From Owenia fusiformis (Eukaryota > Annelida > Polychaeta > Sabellida > Oweniidae): 64,000 nt of DNA. Location: contig CAIIXF020000010.1 in the NCBI GenBank assembly GCA_903813345.2, positions 11,413,181 to 11,477,180 on the forward strand. Reading direction: 5' to 3'. Below the pieces are notes generated by a model. The model did no database searches and had not been told where the DNA came from. It saw only the letters and a program-made list of their open reading frames with translations. The translations under genes were made by a program, and so were the position numbers. Below, piece by piece: positions 32,673 through 44,777 of this stretch (its first letter is position 1; each line of letters opens with the position of its first letter).

Positions 32673-35600
32673 TCACTCTTTAAGTGTGTCCTTGTCGATG
32701 CTACATGGTCGTCTGAATTCTTGGCCATATTCCCGTATCCATTTATTTGCAACTAAAACAAAATCAAACAAAATGATATGAAATTCGGAAGTATACCTTT
32801 AAACCGTCATCCATATTTTCGATTTCTTCTGTTTAGACTTTTGATAGTTTAATTTAGTTCATTCATTTATTTATGGTGGCCAGTCTTATATACTTCAACA
32901 AAATATAAAAACTTGAGGTACCATTTCGGTGGATCACCTATTAAAAGCCTCTTTATTTTTGTTGATTTTAACACAAGTAAGATTAAAACATGAAACGGGT
33001 ACTAAATTAATAGAAGGGTTTGTATAAAATCAAAACAAGCATAGTTTCTGGTCACTTGTTATTCACCTACCCCATTTTCTTCCTAGTAGTACAGGGCAAC
33101 CAGCATGGAGCGTCTCAGCCATTGTCTGACCAGATCGTGCTAAATCGTACCAGAACACAGCAGCATTCTACGACAAACATATCATTGAGGCATTATCTTC
33201 ACGTGGATTATGGTAAAAATAGAGAATGAGCCATTTTTCCATTGGGTTTTTAACTTGGTCCAATGTGGAAGTTTGTTTCGAAATTTATGGAGGGGATTAA
33301 ACATGGCGACGCTTATATTTATGATGTTACTTTACCTTAACCGGGGAAACTCCAACTTTGAAATATGGAAATACAGTTGCACCTCCAGCTTCTACATCCG
33401 TCAACTACAAATAAATTTATATTAAATTCAGCGTTGTAGGAATAATCATGTATTATCCAAAGGCATATAGTTTATTCAGCATTGAAATAATAAATGCAAT
33501 GTACAATATAGTTTCTTTCCATATAGTTTATTATGCCTTGAATATAAAATATTCAGCAAAAGATATAATAAATGCGATGTAGGGTAAAGTTGATAAACAC
33601 TTTATTGCAGAGGATTGGTATTGATATGGTGAAAAAAACATATTTCTCTTAAACCATTCATCAAAAAATTCTAAGTCATCTTATAATTTGAAACATCTTG
33701 TATATATACTTTTCTCTATATTGTTTTAGAAAACACATCAGACACTTCTTTGGTTCTTGGTATCATGTTCGGAATGAAATGAAACATCTTTCCTAACCTC
33801 ATTGGAACAGAACGACATAAACACAACGTGTTTAGGTCTCTCGTCGTGTTTATGTCTCTCAATATTGTAATTGTACAAAGGAAATTTTGTTTGATTTTAA
33901 AAAACTTGTTAATGAAATAAAAGGTTCTTGTTAATGTTTATCTATTTGGGGGGGGGGGTATTTTAATTTTTTGAATACTTTTTGTTTAATCAACCAAAAT
34001 GCCCTTATTATAATACTGAGAGGTCGAAGTAAATATTGCATATGCTATTTTGTTCCAACAAGGTTCGGAAAGACATATTATTTCATTCTCAAGAATTGGT
34101 AGAAATGAACGAAAATCAATTGCATTAAAAAACAAAAATGTTAACAAAAACAGTTATATAAAATATATATAAATAATTTTCGCATTAAATTCTTGTCAAT
34201 CAGTCAACATTACATAAAGGATCAGTTTTTTTTACAGAATGCTTTCAATAATTGGTTAAAGAGAAAAACATTGTTGAATTTAGTTCACCATATCGATACC
34301 TATCCTTTAAAGAGTGTGGAGACTTTGATAACTCGCTGGATTAGCAGGTATCAATGATGGAAAATACTTACATAGAACATAAATGTTGCGAGACGATTCC
34401 CCGATTCTCTTACAATCTCAGGATTATTTTTAAACTGTGCAGGCTGAAATAAAGATAAACATATGGACACTCTACTACATGTATACCTTGTATTTGGTGT
34501 TCATGAGCAACCCATTTGGCTTATTAGTAATGATAATGCTGCTTGGTTTTATTTGTCTGTGCCTTATGAATGGTTTATCGGATGACTGTTAGGTGGTAAT
34601 AAAGTACTTTCAAAAATATACTAAACAATACAACTAGACAAACAGAGTATCTTATGCATTTCTAGAGGTATAGTAGAGTGATGAACGAAAAAGAACACAA
34701 GGCAACGTTGTAAACACCAAATGTATATTAGCTTTAACATGTGGCCCGAAAGGGGACCAAATTAACAACATTTGAAAGATATGTGCAGTTTAAGAGACAA
34801 ATACCAAATATACATAATATTATATATAAATGTGACTTGGAGAACAAGTACAGCATACTCACTGCCTGATAGTCCCGATGGGGTATATACTGGCCTCCTA
34901 TACCATAATCGACCACCTTAGTAATTATGGGTTTACAAAAACAAATTTTCATTAAACATTGATGTAAACAGATATATGTCGGATGATATATGTCTCGGAA
35001 AGTAGTTTATGTGGCAACGCCCACCAAATGCGAGTTGTTCATGGGTCAATATTTAGCAGTTATGTCCCTATCATTGAATATATGCCTAAGGTCTGTCACC
35101 AATATAGCCCGAGCTTGCGAGGGTTATATTACGACAGACCGAAGGCATATATTCAATGATACGGACATAACTGTTGTATTACATACTTTTATATCATGGC
35201 TACGTTATATCAATGACGCCACGTGTCTGTGTGCGAGTGATATTAGGAAGAAATGAAACATGACGTTCTGATGACGTCATAAGATTGTCATGGTAAAAGG
35301 TTTGGCGGCTATACAGGAATATATAGCCGACCTTCAGCTCCATTGACTTCAATACAAATGCTTTGCTGGGTATGTAATACATAATGAGAACATCAAATGG
35401 TACGTGAACTGATAAGAAAAAGAACTCGGTCGTTGCAGTATTATACGTATAAGCACATTTTGTTTTGTATTTTATCCTGATTTTACTTATTTCTTATAAC
35501 ATACCTGAAAGGCATCAGCACTTGCTTTTCTTTTCCTATACTGTGTACTCAATCCTGTTATGTGCTCCACCCTTTTACTCAGTAATTTTATAGTGGGATC

Positions 35601-38600
35601 TGGATGGTCATCCTTTATCCATGTACTGAATAAAAATAAGTTATTAAATGAGTAAAAGTCAAAGCTGTGCCCAATACAGTTTGTATTTCACATGGCACAA
35701 TGTTTTCAGAAGAATACATGGGATTGACTAAGTATGATCGATGCGTCGATATTTTCCGAGGGTGTGCCCAAACATTGTAACTATTTAATTAAAAGGCTAG
35801 ATAAGTATCCATGACATTCTGATATTGACATATATGTCAATATCATAAAGTTATGATACTTATCTAGCCTTTTAAAAAGTTGCAATTTTTCGGCACACCT
35901 TGTATTTTCATAAGTTACACCAATACTGAGACCTCGATCCGGGTGTTGACGCCGCTCGTTGGTATACGTGTATTTGTGTTCGAATCTACTGAGGGTAATA
36001 TTAATTCCATGTATTAGAGTATAACCCTTGGAGTTTATCCAGGATCCAAATGTAGATTTATGTGGACGCTATATAGGTTAATACACGTTTTTGTCGTACT
36101 TACAGTTTGGCCGTTCTTCCTTCTATCACCATTCTTTTCCCAGGCCCACCTACTTTAGCACGATACAGCTGCAAATTGATATGTTGGTAAGTATATATAA
36201 GAGATGTCAGGGGCGTAGCCAGCTTTCAGTCAGGAGGTGGGGGTGCGAATGCCCAAAAAATTCCATTTTCAGTCAGGGGGGGGTGCGATCGTGGCAAAAC
36301 CAACCTCAAATAAAGATTTTTTAAAGATTTGTTGAGCTAGAATCTTCAAATAAAAAGCATTTTAAAGCTTTTTTTCTTCTATCTACTGGTTCTATCTTCA
36401 TTGTTGGTTATTGCGATCGCACCCATCGCCCTCCTGGCTACGCCTATGGAAGTGTTTGTGATACTGAATATGAGGGCAGTAAATGAATTAATTTATGCAC
36501 AGAAATACGTGGAAGGATCCCTTCTTCAGCATTGCCAATAAAGATGTGTATATTAATTCTCAAAAAGCACCCAGTGTAACTATAGCTAATTTAGATGCTG
36601 ATGATACATACATACATCTGGTTCTGCTGCAATTTGCAGGGCCAGTGCCTCATCATCAGATAAAACGTCGTAAAACATCGAGATGTGAGGCTCTACGTGC
36701 ATTACCTCTTCCTTAAATTGATAAAAAGGTGTCTCCGTTTTTCTATATCGACAAAACAGCGTGGATTTCATTGTGGAATTCTAAAACAAAATAAAGGAGA
36801 TTCATCATCATATCTATGACTAATCTACGTATACCTAGCTTATTGTAGATTATTGTTCCTCAGATTATAGTAAAATAGATTCTAAAACACCCAGGCCTAA
36901 GTACCAACTCATGATCGAAACATCTGCCTCACCCACACAAAATATGTTGACAATGTAGATGTGCAGGAGAAACATCCTTTTTAAAACATAATAAAAAAAT
37001 CTCTGTTTGTAGTTGACATTACCATTAGATCTTCCCCTCTACATAAGCTTCTATGCAATTCTGTGATTGTTAACTTAGTTTCAGCATCAACAAAGCCTCT
37101 CCCTCTACTGTTCATGTGTTTTTGGCCGTCGGGACTTTCTCGTATCATCGATTGTAATTTGCGTGTTTTTGACATCTGATCAGAAAACTCATCGTTTTCC
37201 GGATCTACAATTATAATATCAGCGTCTTCTAGATTATTTAAAGTTCGTATGAGATGGATGGGAAATCATTTGAGTAATCAGTTACAAATCCAATAAAGTT
37301 TGTGTTCCCAAGTGGAATGGGAAGAAAAATAAATTTCATCAACAATTCGGAAATGTCACTTGGCCAATCACGATTTAACATGTTCAGAAAGTAATCATTT
37401 AGGTCAATATCAACAGGAATGCGTGTTTTATTTTTCTGAAAATGTGACAAAAATTGTATCGGAAACATATATCTTTATGAATAACTTCATAAAAGGGGAT
37501 GTCACCACCTGACATTTTTACAAAACACGACTGCCGAACACTTACAAATTCCGAACACCAAACGCCGAACAACGGTTACAAAAAGTTGACTCTACCAGAA
37601 TGTCACTACTTCTGGTGGTGACATAAAAATCAAGAGTGACGCTACTATAAGTGCTTTTACACTATTCCATGCATTACCATTTTCCTCAAGCTGCTCAAGT
37701 ATATGCACGGCTTTGCTAAATTGGGACGTCTGAAAAGTTATAATAAAAGTATACAAATTATGGAAATATAACTTGAGAACTGTTTTGCTGAAAATAATGA
37801 CGTATTATTTTAAAATAGATTGAAACCGCAATGGTCAAATAATCTAATACGTTTTTTTCATAACAAGCTTTAGGATATGTTAATCTAATATAATGTATAA
37901 GCGTTAAATTGAAGACAATTAATTCGTATATAGTTCCACTCCGAGAGTAATCAAATTTACTTACTTGCGTAAAAGCCTTTGCTTTCAGTAAAAGGACGTC
38001 ATTGGTCTCAGCAACTATCTTTCCCTCACGGAACTCCTCCCGTATACATACTTTTCGTTCTTTGCAATCTTCAACCACATTCGATAACCATAAATCTACC
38101 CATTCTAGTGACAACAGATGATTCTTCGATGAATGTGCAACTTCAGCAATAAACTTGATATCTTCCTTGTTGAGGGGCTTGCTTTCCCTACCAGCAATCA
38201 GGCCGCTTGCTATGTCTTTACTGGAGATATTGTACATATTCTGTATGGTGAAGATGCCCTTACACCAGCCAACTAAGTCTTCTTCTGTCGGGATTAGGCT
38301 CTCTCCGAGTACTTCAGTAAGCGCATTCATCACGGCTGTAATATTGAGCATATGTAATGAATAGACGCATATAATGGGTGGGTGTATAATCACATGAAAG
38401 AAAGATTCGGGAGTCCTCGTGCAAATCCATGGGTTTGGTGACCGATATAAAGATGGCAGCAGCGATAGAATCCTATCAACCACGATAGATTGGCCTGCCC
38501 TCTTTATTTAGCAATCATTTCTTTGTGTGAGATGTGTAAATCTAATTGGATTTTTCCTATTATAGTGTAAATTACTTTTTCGTATCAGTACTTTCATCTA

Positions 38601-40800
38601 TGTACCTTTATTGTCACTATTAACAGCTACTTTGAATAATGTAACATAATGTTTCAACATATGATACACATACACGGGATGACCGACATACTCCCATGCA
38701 TCATGAACGCCTTCTAAAGACTCTACATCTCTTCTGAACACGTCAAGAACTCTAAAAATATATGTTTCATTATACATCAAATTTGTCAAAGTGATATTAT
38801 ATTTGAAATCTACATGAAAAAATACATATACATAATATATCCATAATTATGTATCAACTTTAATTTGATAAATGATATATCTTTACTGGACATATTTTCG
38901 TTTGCCAAAGACATAAAGGGTTATATGAAAGTGGATCCACTTAAACTGAAGAATATTCAGCAAGTTTAGGGAATATATTCCTACTATATCTGTCCTGCTA
39001 TCTTGCCCGAATTAGCCACCTGGTGGTGAAACTGGTAACTACCTACTCGCGTCGGGTTATTGTAATTACACTCACAAAACAGTGAATACCAATAAACAAC
39101 TATTGGTAATCACATAGTGTTATGGGTTTGTGTGATAAAAATCCGTAGTGCTCAAAATATCAAGGAACCGAGAAGTCATTGCAAGAATGTAAGGAGTTTG
39201 CAATATTGACAGACTTTAATTACCGGCCGCTGTCATTATAAATCGGTCATCTACTTCCCCAGGCAGCAGGTTGGTTATCATTATATGTTAGGATATCATG
39301 TGCAACATGCAAATAGTGTCGTTAAACAGCCACATCCATTTAGTTCTGAGCTCCAGCTAAAATGTATAGTACCAAGAAATGCTCTTCACAATCATTTTTT
39401 TCAGAAGAATGCTGTTTTGAACAAGGCTCCGGGTTATGAATGGTAGGAACCCATTTCTTGATTTTCAAGAAGTATATACTTTATGGATGACCTTGACAGG
39501 GAACCATGACCCAGACCATTTATGTCCTAAACATAAGCCTTAATTTTTGAATAATCAATAACCTTTTGACATTGATGTGCCTTTTTATCTTGGATTATCA
39601 CCTACTATGTTAAAAGCTGAAGAGCTAAATACTTGATATGTTTTGTAAATTAAATACTTGATATGTTTTGTAAATATGTTTGTTTTATTTTTGTGAATAA
39701 ATATTTTAATAAAAAAACAAAAAACTGACGAGCTAGAGGGAGAATGCTAGATGGATAAATGGACGAAGAACCAATAATACAGCCCAGACAACCACTGTCC
39801 AGGTTCATAGTAAGAGACTCTAATATATTGTACACACCTCTTGATATCGTCATTTTCTGTCTTTACGTTGTTGCTAATGGCATCCAATATGGCGCTTCTT
39901 ACTGTTGCTAAGTGATGAATCTGGCTTGTAGAGGAAAACACCTCGCAGGATACCATCATCCATGCTAAGAAAAGAACAAAATTATAATCGACTATTAGGT
40001 CACCAGTTTGTCCACCATCTTGGATGATGCTAACTGTAGTTATATCATCCTGCTGTGGATAAGTAATAACGAGGCCAGACCAATGCGGCCTATTGAAATG
40101 TGCTCCACTTTAACCTATTCTAATTAAAGTGTTGGGACTTGGCTGACTGATTAAACTGTTGTCATGGCGTGACCATGACATGTAATATTATTCAATATTA
40201 AAATGGTGAACAGCTAGTGATATGCGGCTAGAAACATATAACCCGTAAAACATATTATCCAGTATAATGTAAATATATCCCTGTTGTGTTTAAGTATTGT
40301 TTCTACCCTATGTTTAATAATGTTTGCCGTCATAAACAGACACCAGATTGCATAGTTATTAGAGATAAATAGTATAAAAATGCACATGCAAATATAGCAT
40401 AGGAATATAGGCATATTTTCTTTATTCACAAGATTTAAAACAGATGGGGAAGTTAGAAAAGTTTTCGTAATTGGTTTAAACATTGGCTGATTGATTGAAA
40501 GAAAGTCACAGTGATTTAAAAAATGTCTCCCGACATAAACGGACTACAGCGATTCTAACCGAACAAAAACAGGTAAAGGAGACAAAAAGCAATAAATTGA
40601 GTAGATCTTGTGAAAATTGTTTTGACACAAATTATTTACTCTGAAAGAAAGCTGCAACTTTAAATATATCGTGCAAAACATTGAAAAGCTCTAATTATTC
40701 GATAACCTCTTAAAATTACTTAAAACCTACCGTGAAAAAGTGTCATTGCAGAATATATCCCCAGTACATAATTCATGACTGCTGGTGCAATTGAAAACAT
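32673..40800 (-). CDS. P4HA-like: prolyl 4-hydroxylase alpha subunit-like, 14 exons, 564 aa
   Basis: In the ER this enzyme hydroxylates prolines of collagen-like chains using Fe(II), 2-oxoglutarate and ascorbate. Exons on the minus strand: 40731-40800, 39838-39964, 38606-38751, 37965-38335, 37678-37729, 37023-37228 (acceptor 3 bp uncertain), 36616-36780, 36104-36168, 35505-35625, 34863-34916, 34372-34443, 33336-33404, 33071-33167, 32673-32752. All phases join, and the sum is exactly 565 codons with stop. Exon 1 encodes a signal peptide. The N-terminal domain (GHPVYVYHMLK) is followed by a peptide-binding TPR region (about 135-256) and the catalytic domain (about 365-555). H454-R-D456 and H527 are the iron ligands, and K537, ten residues after H527, is the 2-oxoglutarate lysine. 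The C-terminal EYGQEFRRPC is typical. It is about 30 residues longer than human P4HA1. The Arg before the distal His is Leu. No premature stop is seen. Confidence 0.93.
33594..34318. mobile_element. foldback element in the P4HA-like gene (intron 11)
   Basis: The left part (CACTTTATTGCAGAGGATTGGTATTGATATGGTGAA) is inverted at the right (GTTCACCATATCGATACCTATCC..). The right arm also matches 31506-31670 in reverse complement (GTTGACTGATTGACAA, TTTTTCTCTTAAACCAAT). A poly-G run occurs near 33948. It lies between coding exons 11 (34372-34443) and 12 (33336-33404). Confidence 0.6.
35075..35162. repeat. palindrome in P4HA-like intron 9
   Basis: ATCATTGAATATATGCCT..GGTCTGTC pairs with GACAGACCG..AGGCATATATTCAATGAT, with a short central loop around TATAGCCCGAGC. 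Confidence 0.8.
35793..35875. repeat. palindrome in P4HA-like intron 8
   Basis: AAAGGCTAGATAAGTATC pairs with GATACTTATCTAGCCTTT, with a central TTGACATATATGTCAA. Confidence 0.8.
36209..36446. mobile_element. GGCGTAGCCAG-ended element in P4HA-like intron 7
   Basis: It starts GGGGCGTAGCCAGCTTTCAG and ends CTCCTGGCTACGCC. The interior has G-rich runs and GTGCGATCG/GCGATCGCACCC. Other members lie at 47391-48897, 54819-55022 and 56305-56722. Confidence 0.75.
38785..39055. repeat. dispersed repeat, partner of 8090-8480
   Basis: It lies in P4HA-like intron 2. Matching segments include GTGATATTATATTTGAAATC and GAAACTGGTAACTACCTACT. Confidence 0.6.
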
Positions 40801-41633
40801 GTGTGTTGTCAATCACCTATTGTAGACTATGCATTTGAATAAGTTCACATTAACCTTTTTCATGTACAATGAACAGTACTTTCGTATATGTAAATACAAC
40901 ACCAACAATACATTTGGAACATTTTTACATTTCTCTGGGGCTATCAACGAATTAATGTCAAAATTTGTCAAACTGCAACAATAAAAATTTAACTGTAGGA
41001 TGAATAATATTTACAAATAGTTTACGCAGCATGTTGGTTACTAAGTCTACTAAGCTAGGGCATGTAATACAAATACCACCTTCATTCTTGTCATTGGGAC
41101 TTGGCTAACATACATTAACATGGGGAGTACCAACCTGTTATGAGTAAAACCGATTATGAAAGACACGGTCATTCAAAAATGGAATACAAAGATATAAAAA
41201 TGCATCATAATGGTAGAAAGTACTGCTAAACTGGATCAATTCCTCAAATGTCAGTTCATGGCTTTCTATAGGAAAACTCTTTCCTGAGAGGATCCATGTA
41301 TAATTGGTCATGGATCCGATTGTAGCAATTGAGACTGATTAAAAACTTTGAAGATATTTCATTTTTAGCAGCAAAAGCTAGATCAATTAAGATGTTGTCA
41401 ATGAACACATAGCTTTTAGTGAAATATTACATATTTTATGTGGCAAATTGTGCAAAACTACGTTTTGTTGAACAAAAAAATAATTGAAATAGCTTGAAAT
41501 CAATAAATTACGACCTCAACTTAATGACTTCAATGACACGATTGACAATCCCCGTGCTTAAAACACCATCCTTAGTCTAAGAAAAATGAGTGGAAAATGT
41601 TCAAAAGTATGAACAAAAGAAGAATATACTTAC

Positions 41634-41720
41634 CTTGTCTGTTTACAAAAGTAAAACTGAGTGAAACTCGGATTATGAGGACCGGGTTATGCTCATTTAC
41701 ACTGGATTAACCAATCTAAC
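41634..41720 (-). other. possible 5' untranslated exon of the P4HA-like gene
   Basis: On the minus strand a strong donor, ACAAG-GTAAGT, ends at 41634, and an acceptor-like TCTACAATAG lies about 19 nt upstream of the ATG at 40800. Together they would splice a leader exon to the first coding exon. The upstream limit is a guess. Confidence 0.35.
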
Positions 41721-44520
41721 GTTTAACGTTTACTTGGAGTTCACGATATATCAACCTGGCTATTTTAAATCAAATATGAAATATGGACAGGGCACTATCA
41801 TTCCTAAGTTAAATTGATTTAATATGATTTGATTTAATTAATCTTTGACAGAATTAGTGTATATGAGGTTATCGCATCTCATGCGATTGGATTCAAACAA
41901 AACTGTAAACAGTGAAATTACAAGCAACTTGCGTGTTGTCGGTTACATTTTCTGATCTACTGTATTCAAATATAGTTACCCAAACGCATCCGTTCGGACG
42001 CTTATTGTACTAGAAGATGTCTGAAGCCAAATTCTCTATCAATCATCCAAGAAGCTAGTTAAAACCATTACTTTTATTTTTTCCAAATGGTGTTTATTAG
42101 CCACGATCAGTGATGCAAACATTATCGCAAACGTATTATTAAACATGTTAATATGTTATATTAAAAATGTACACATTAATTTGGAGATATGTAGGATTTG
42201 GAAGATCGGGCGGAATCATTTGCACTTTACGCATTTGTTTCGAAATCCCTTATAATTGTCAAAATGAGTATATTATACACGATTGTTTTAAACTATGTGA
42301 AGAGATCATAGATTTCATTGATCTGGAAACTGTGTTAAACGTTTAGATGCAGACTCAGATGTATTTATAGAGGCCTTTCTGGGCAGTTTGGCTGATGTGA
42401 TGTGTCTCTTTAAAAAATTATGATATGTAAATACTCTTCTTTTCTATGTATTTTCGATGTATTTTTGATTATGATCTCATACTTTTTTATTTGTAATAAA
42501 CTGGTTTTTGCTCCGTATCTCTGATACGGGAAATAAAGATACAATAAACATTAAACAATACACATATGTACAGTATAATCTATTTTTAACAATGGTCGCA
42601 CACTGGCGTAAAAATGGTTTCGTTCAAACAAGACACCAACCAAGACGCTGTTTATTTGAACCATGCACAAAATCATAATCTATGAACGTCATGCTCATGC
42701 GCTTATGCGTCATTAATTCTCATTCATAAATCATAATGCCATGTCCTTATTATAACTTACCATATTTATTGTGAGGAGTGTACACAAGTATATTTATTTG
42801 AATCTTAATTGTATTTAACATAAAAAAACTTGTGAAAGGATACAGATGTTGAGTTAAAGGAACAAAAATACTATTACCAGATTCTATAATCAATATGCAT
42901 TTTGAGTTATAACTACATGTGCAAACAAAAAACAATCGATAAGATAAGACGTTGCTTATGTCCCTTGCTTATTTTTAACAAAATACTCATTGGCCGGGCG
43001 CCGGTGTAAAAGGGTATGAGGTCCTATCAAATTATGGTCCTACTTTCCATTGATTTATATGGTGACCTAAGTACAACTCTTTCCCTCATTATCTTATTCA
43101 CAATCAGGGCCAGTAAGGGCCTTTAAGAAAGGGGAACATAATTTCTTTCAAACCGGTCCTGAAAATCAGAGCAAATGTGACCACGGCATCACATGCAGAT
43201 GCCATGCCCATGGATACATATGTAAATGGCCAAGTGTGTAACATCATCCGAACGCAGGGTTCCAGACGTCACATCTTATTAAGTTCCTTCCTTCTTCCAA
43301 GAAGGAGAATAGAAGTAAAGAAGAAGGAGGTGCGAGTTCTGGAGGCCTGTGTTCGGACAATGAGTGTGTCACAGAAACTTGACTTTAATATTGAATCGCT
43401 AAAATTGATTCCATTAAGTGTTGATGTTGAACAAAGTACAGCAAATTGTGTTTCGAGAGAAATGCATTTAAGTTAAGATTTCAGCAACTTTTTTGTTTTA
43501 TTAAAATGTTTACAAATTTACTCTGAATAGTCAAGGTTAGCATAATATCATTTACGTATAGGTTATGGAATCATGGTAAGTCATACATTGAGATTAAAAA
43601 TAAATATTCAAATGAATTGGAAACATACAGTCATAACTCATTCATAGAAATACATAATGAAGTACTAAATGGCCCTTACATTTTTTCAAAAAGCGTTATG
43701 AACTTAAATTAGATAAAAAGCTCGTTTCTGCCAGATCCCCTTTCGATTTAAATAACATGAGAATTCGATTTCAATAAACATAATTCTACGGGTATTGTTG
43801 AACTTACATAATCGTTTAAATCAAAATCTGACAAGGCATGCATCCTGCGAATATCTGTCATCCCTATAATGATATTACTGAATCTCTGTTTTGACCTATC
43901 TTTATAAACTGCAGATATCCAAGGGGTTGGATACCTTTCATTTACTTATTATACGTACATAAATAATCTCTCTATTTTAATTGTTACATACATGTATATT
44001 TGGATAGCACTTCGATACCAGCCATAAAACAAGAATACGGCGAAATACGACGACTAATTCAGATTCAGTTGATTCTAAAAACAAAAAATTATCAATGATG
44101 GAAATTAGTGTTATTGCATGACGATTTCGTCATTAAAATGATATCAAGTAGACGATGACGACATTCTCCTTTAAACAAACACCCAACTTTGATTACAAAC
44201 GCTTTTATTTTTAACACCATCTTAATTAGACCAAGTCACAAAGGATTGATCATGTTGTTTTGCAAAAGGTGTGACATTCTGAACTGCTAATTATAATGGG
44301 ATCAAGCGGATGTGGATAAGGCGTAGAATGCATTGGATGAGGTATCCCTTCCAAATAACACAAATGGACCACACCGTGAAGCACATTTCCAAGTTTGCCG
44401 AAACAGTAAATGTCGTTCGACAATGTCTCAAACGTTGGTTCTATGTCCATAGCTACCCCTACCTTGCAGTCGCCATTATATGATTTATTTAGAAATAGGG
44501 CTACCTACGCGTCGATTTAA
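41721..44520. other. intergenic stretch, few recognisable items
   Basis: An inverted partner of the 8928-8975 sequence lies at about 42505-42545, and a fragment related to the 5822-5968 palindrome at about 42990-43190. The 99-codon open frame at 43177-43476 begins inside the latter and is not recognised. Confidence 0.4.
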
Positions 44521-44530
44521 TTAAAAGAAG

Positions 44531-44653
44531 GGAAGTGACAAGTGTCCATTCTGATACTCATAGCATCTCTCGTTGTTGCATAGCAGATCTAGAAGGATAG
44601 AGATGGAGAGGGCGTGGCTTACCACGATGACAAGTGTCACGGAAGTGACAAGT
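44531..44653 (+). promoter_or_regulatory. repeated TGACAAGT(GTC) motif upstream of the secreted-peptide gene
   Basis: GGAAGTGACAAGTGTCC (44531-44547), TGACAAGTGTCA (44628-44639) and GGAAGTGACAAGT (44641-44653) share the core TGACAAGT. The middle one is nearly palindromic. The last lies 9 bp before the TATA box. CAAGTG is an NK2-homeodomain-type core; which factor binds is inference. Confidence 0.5.
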
Positions 44654-44662
44654 TTAGGTTGG

Positions 44663-44670
44663 TATAAAAT
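44663..44670 (+). promoter_or_regulatory. TATA box
   Basis: TATAAAAT stands 108 bp before the ATG at 44778. This fits a transcription start near 44690-44695 and a leader of about 85 nt without a further intron. Confidence 0.6.
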
Positions 44671-44777
44671 ATACTGTCGTACGAATATCTCCCATTAAAT
44701 CACGTGTGAGAGGACAGATACATCAGATTGGAAATTCTTTGAAAATAACAATAATACAGAGACGTTTTTAAAACGTT

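Noticed and set aside
35930-36000. Possible tRNA-derived sequence (TGTTCGAATCTACTG resembles a B box)
   Set aside because: No matching A box at the right distance and no cloverleaf could be drawn.
43177-43476. A 99-codon open frame
   Set aside because: It starts inside a dispersed palindromic repeat fragment and no family or splice partner was seen.
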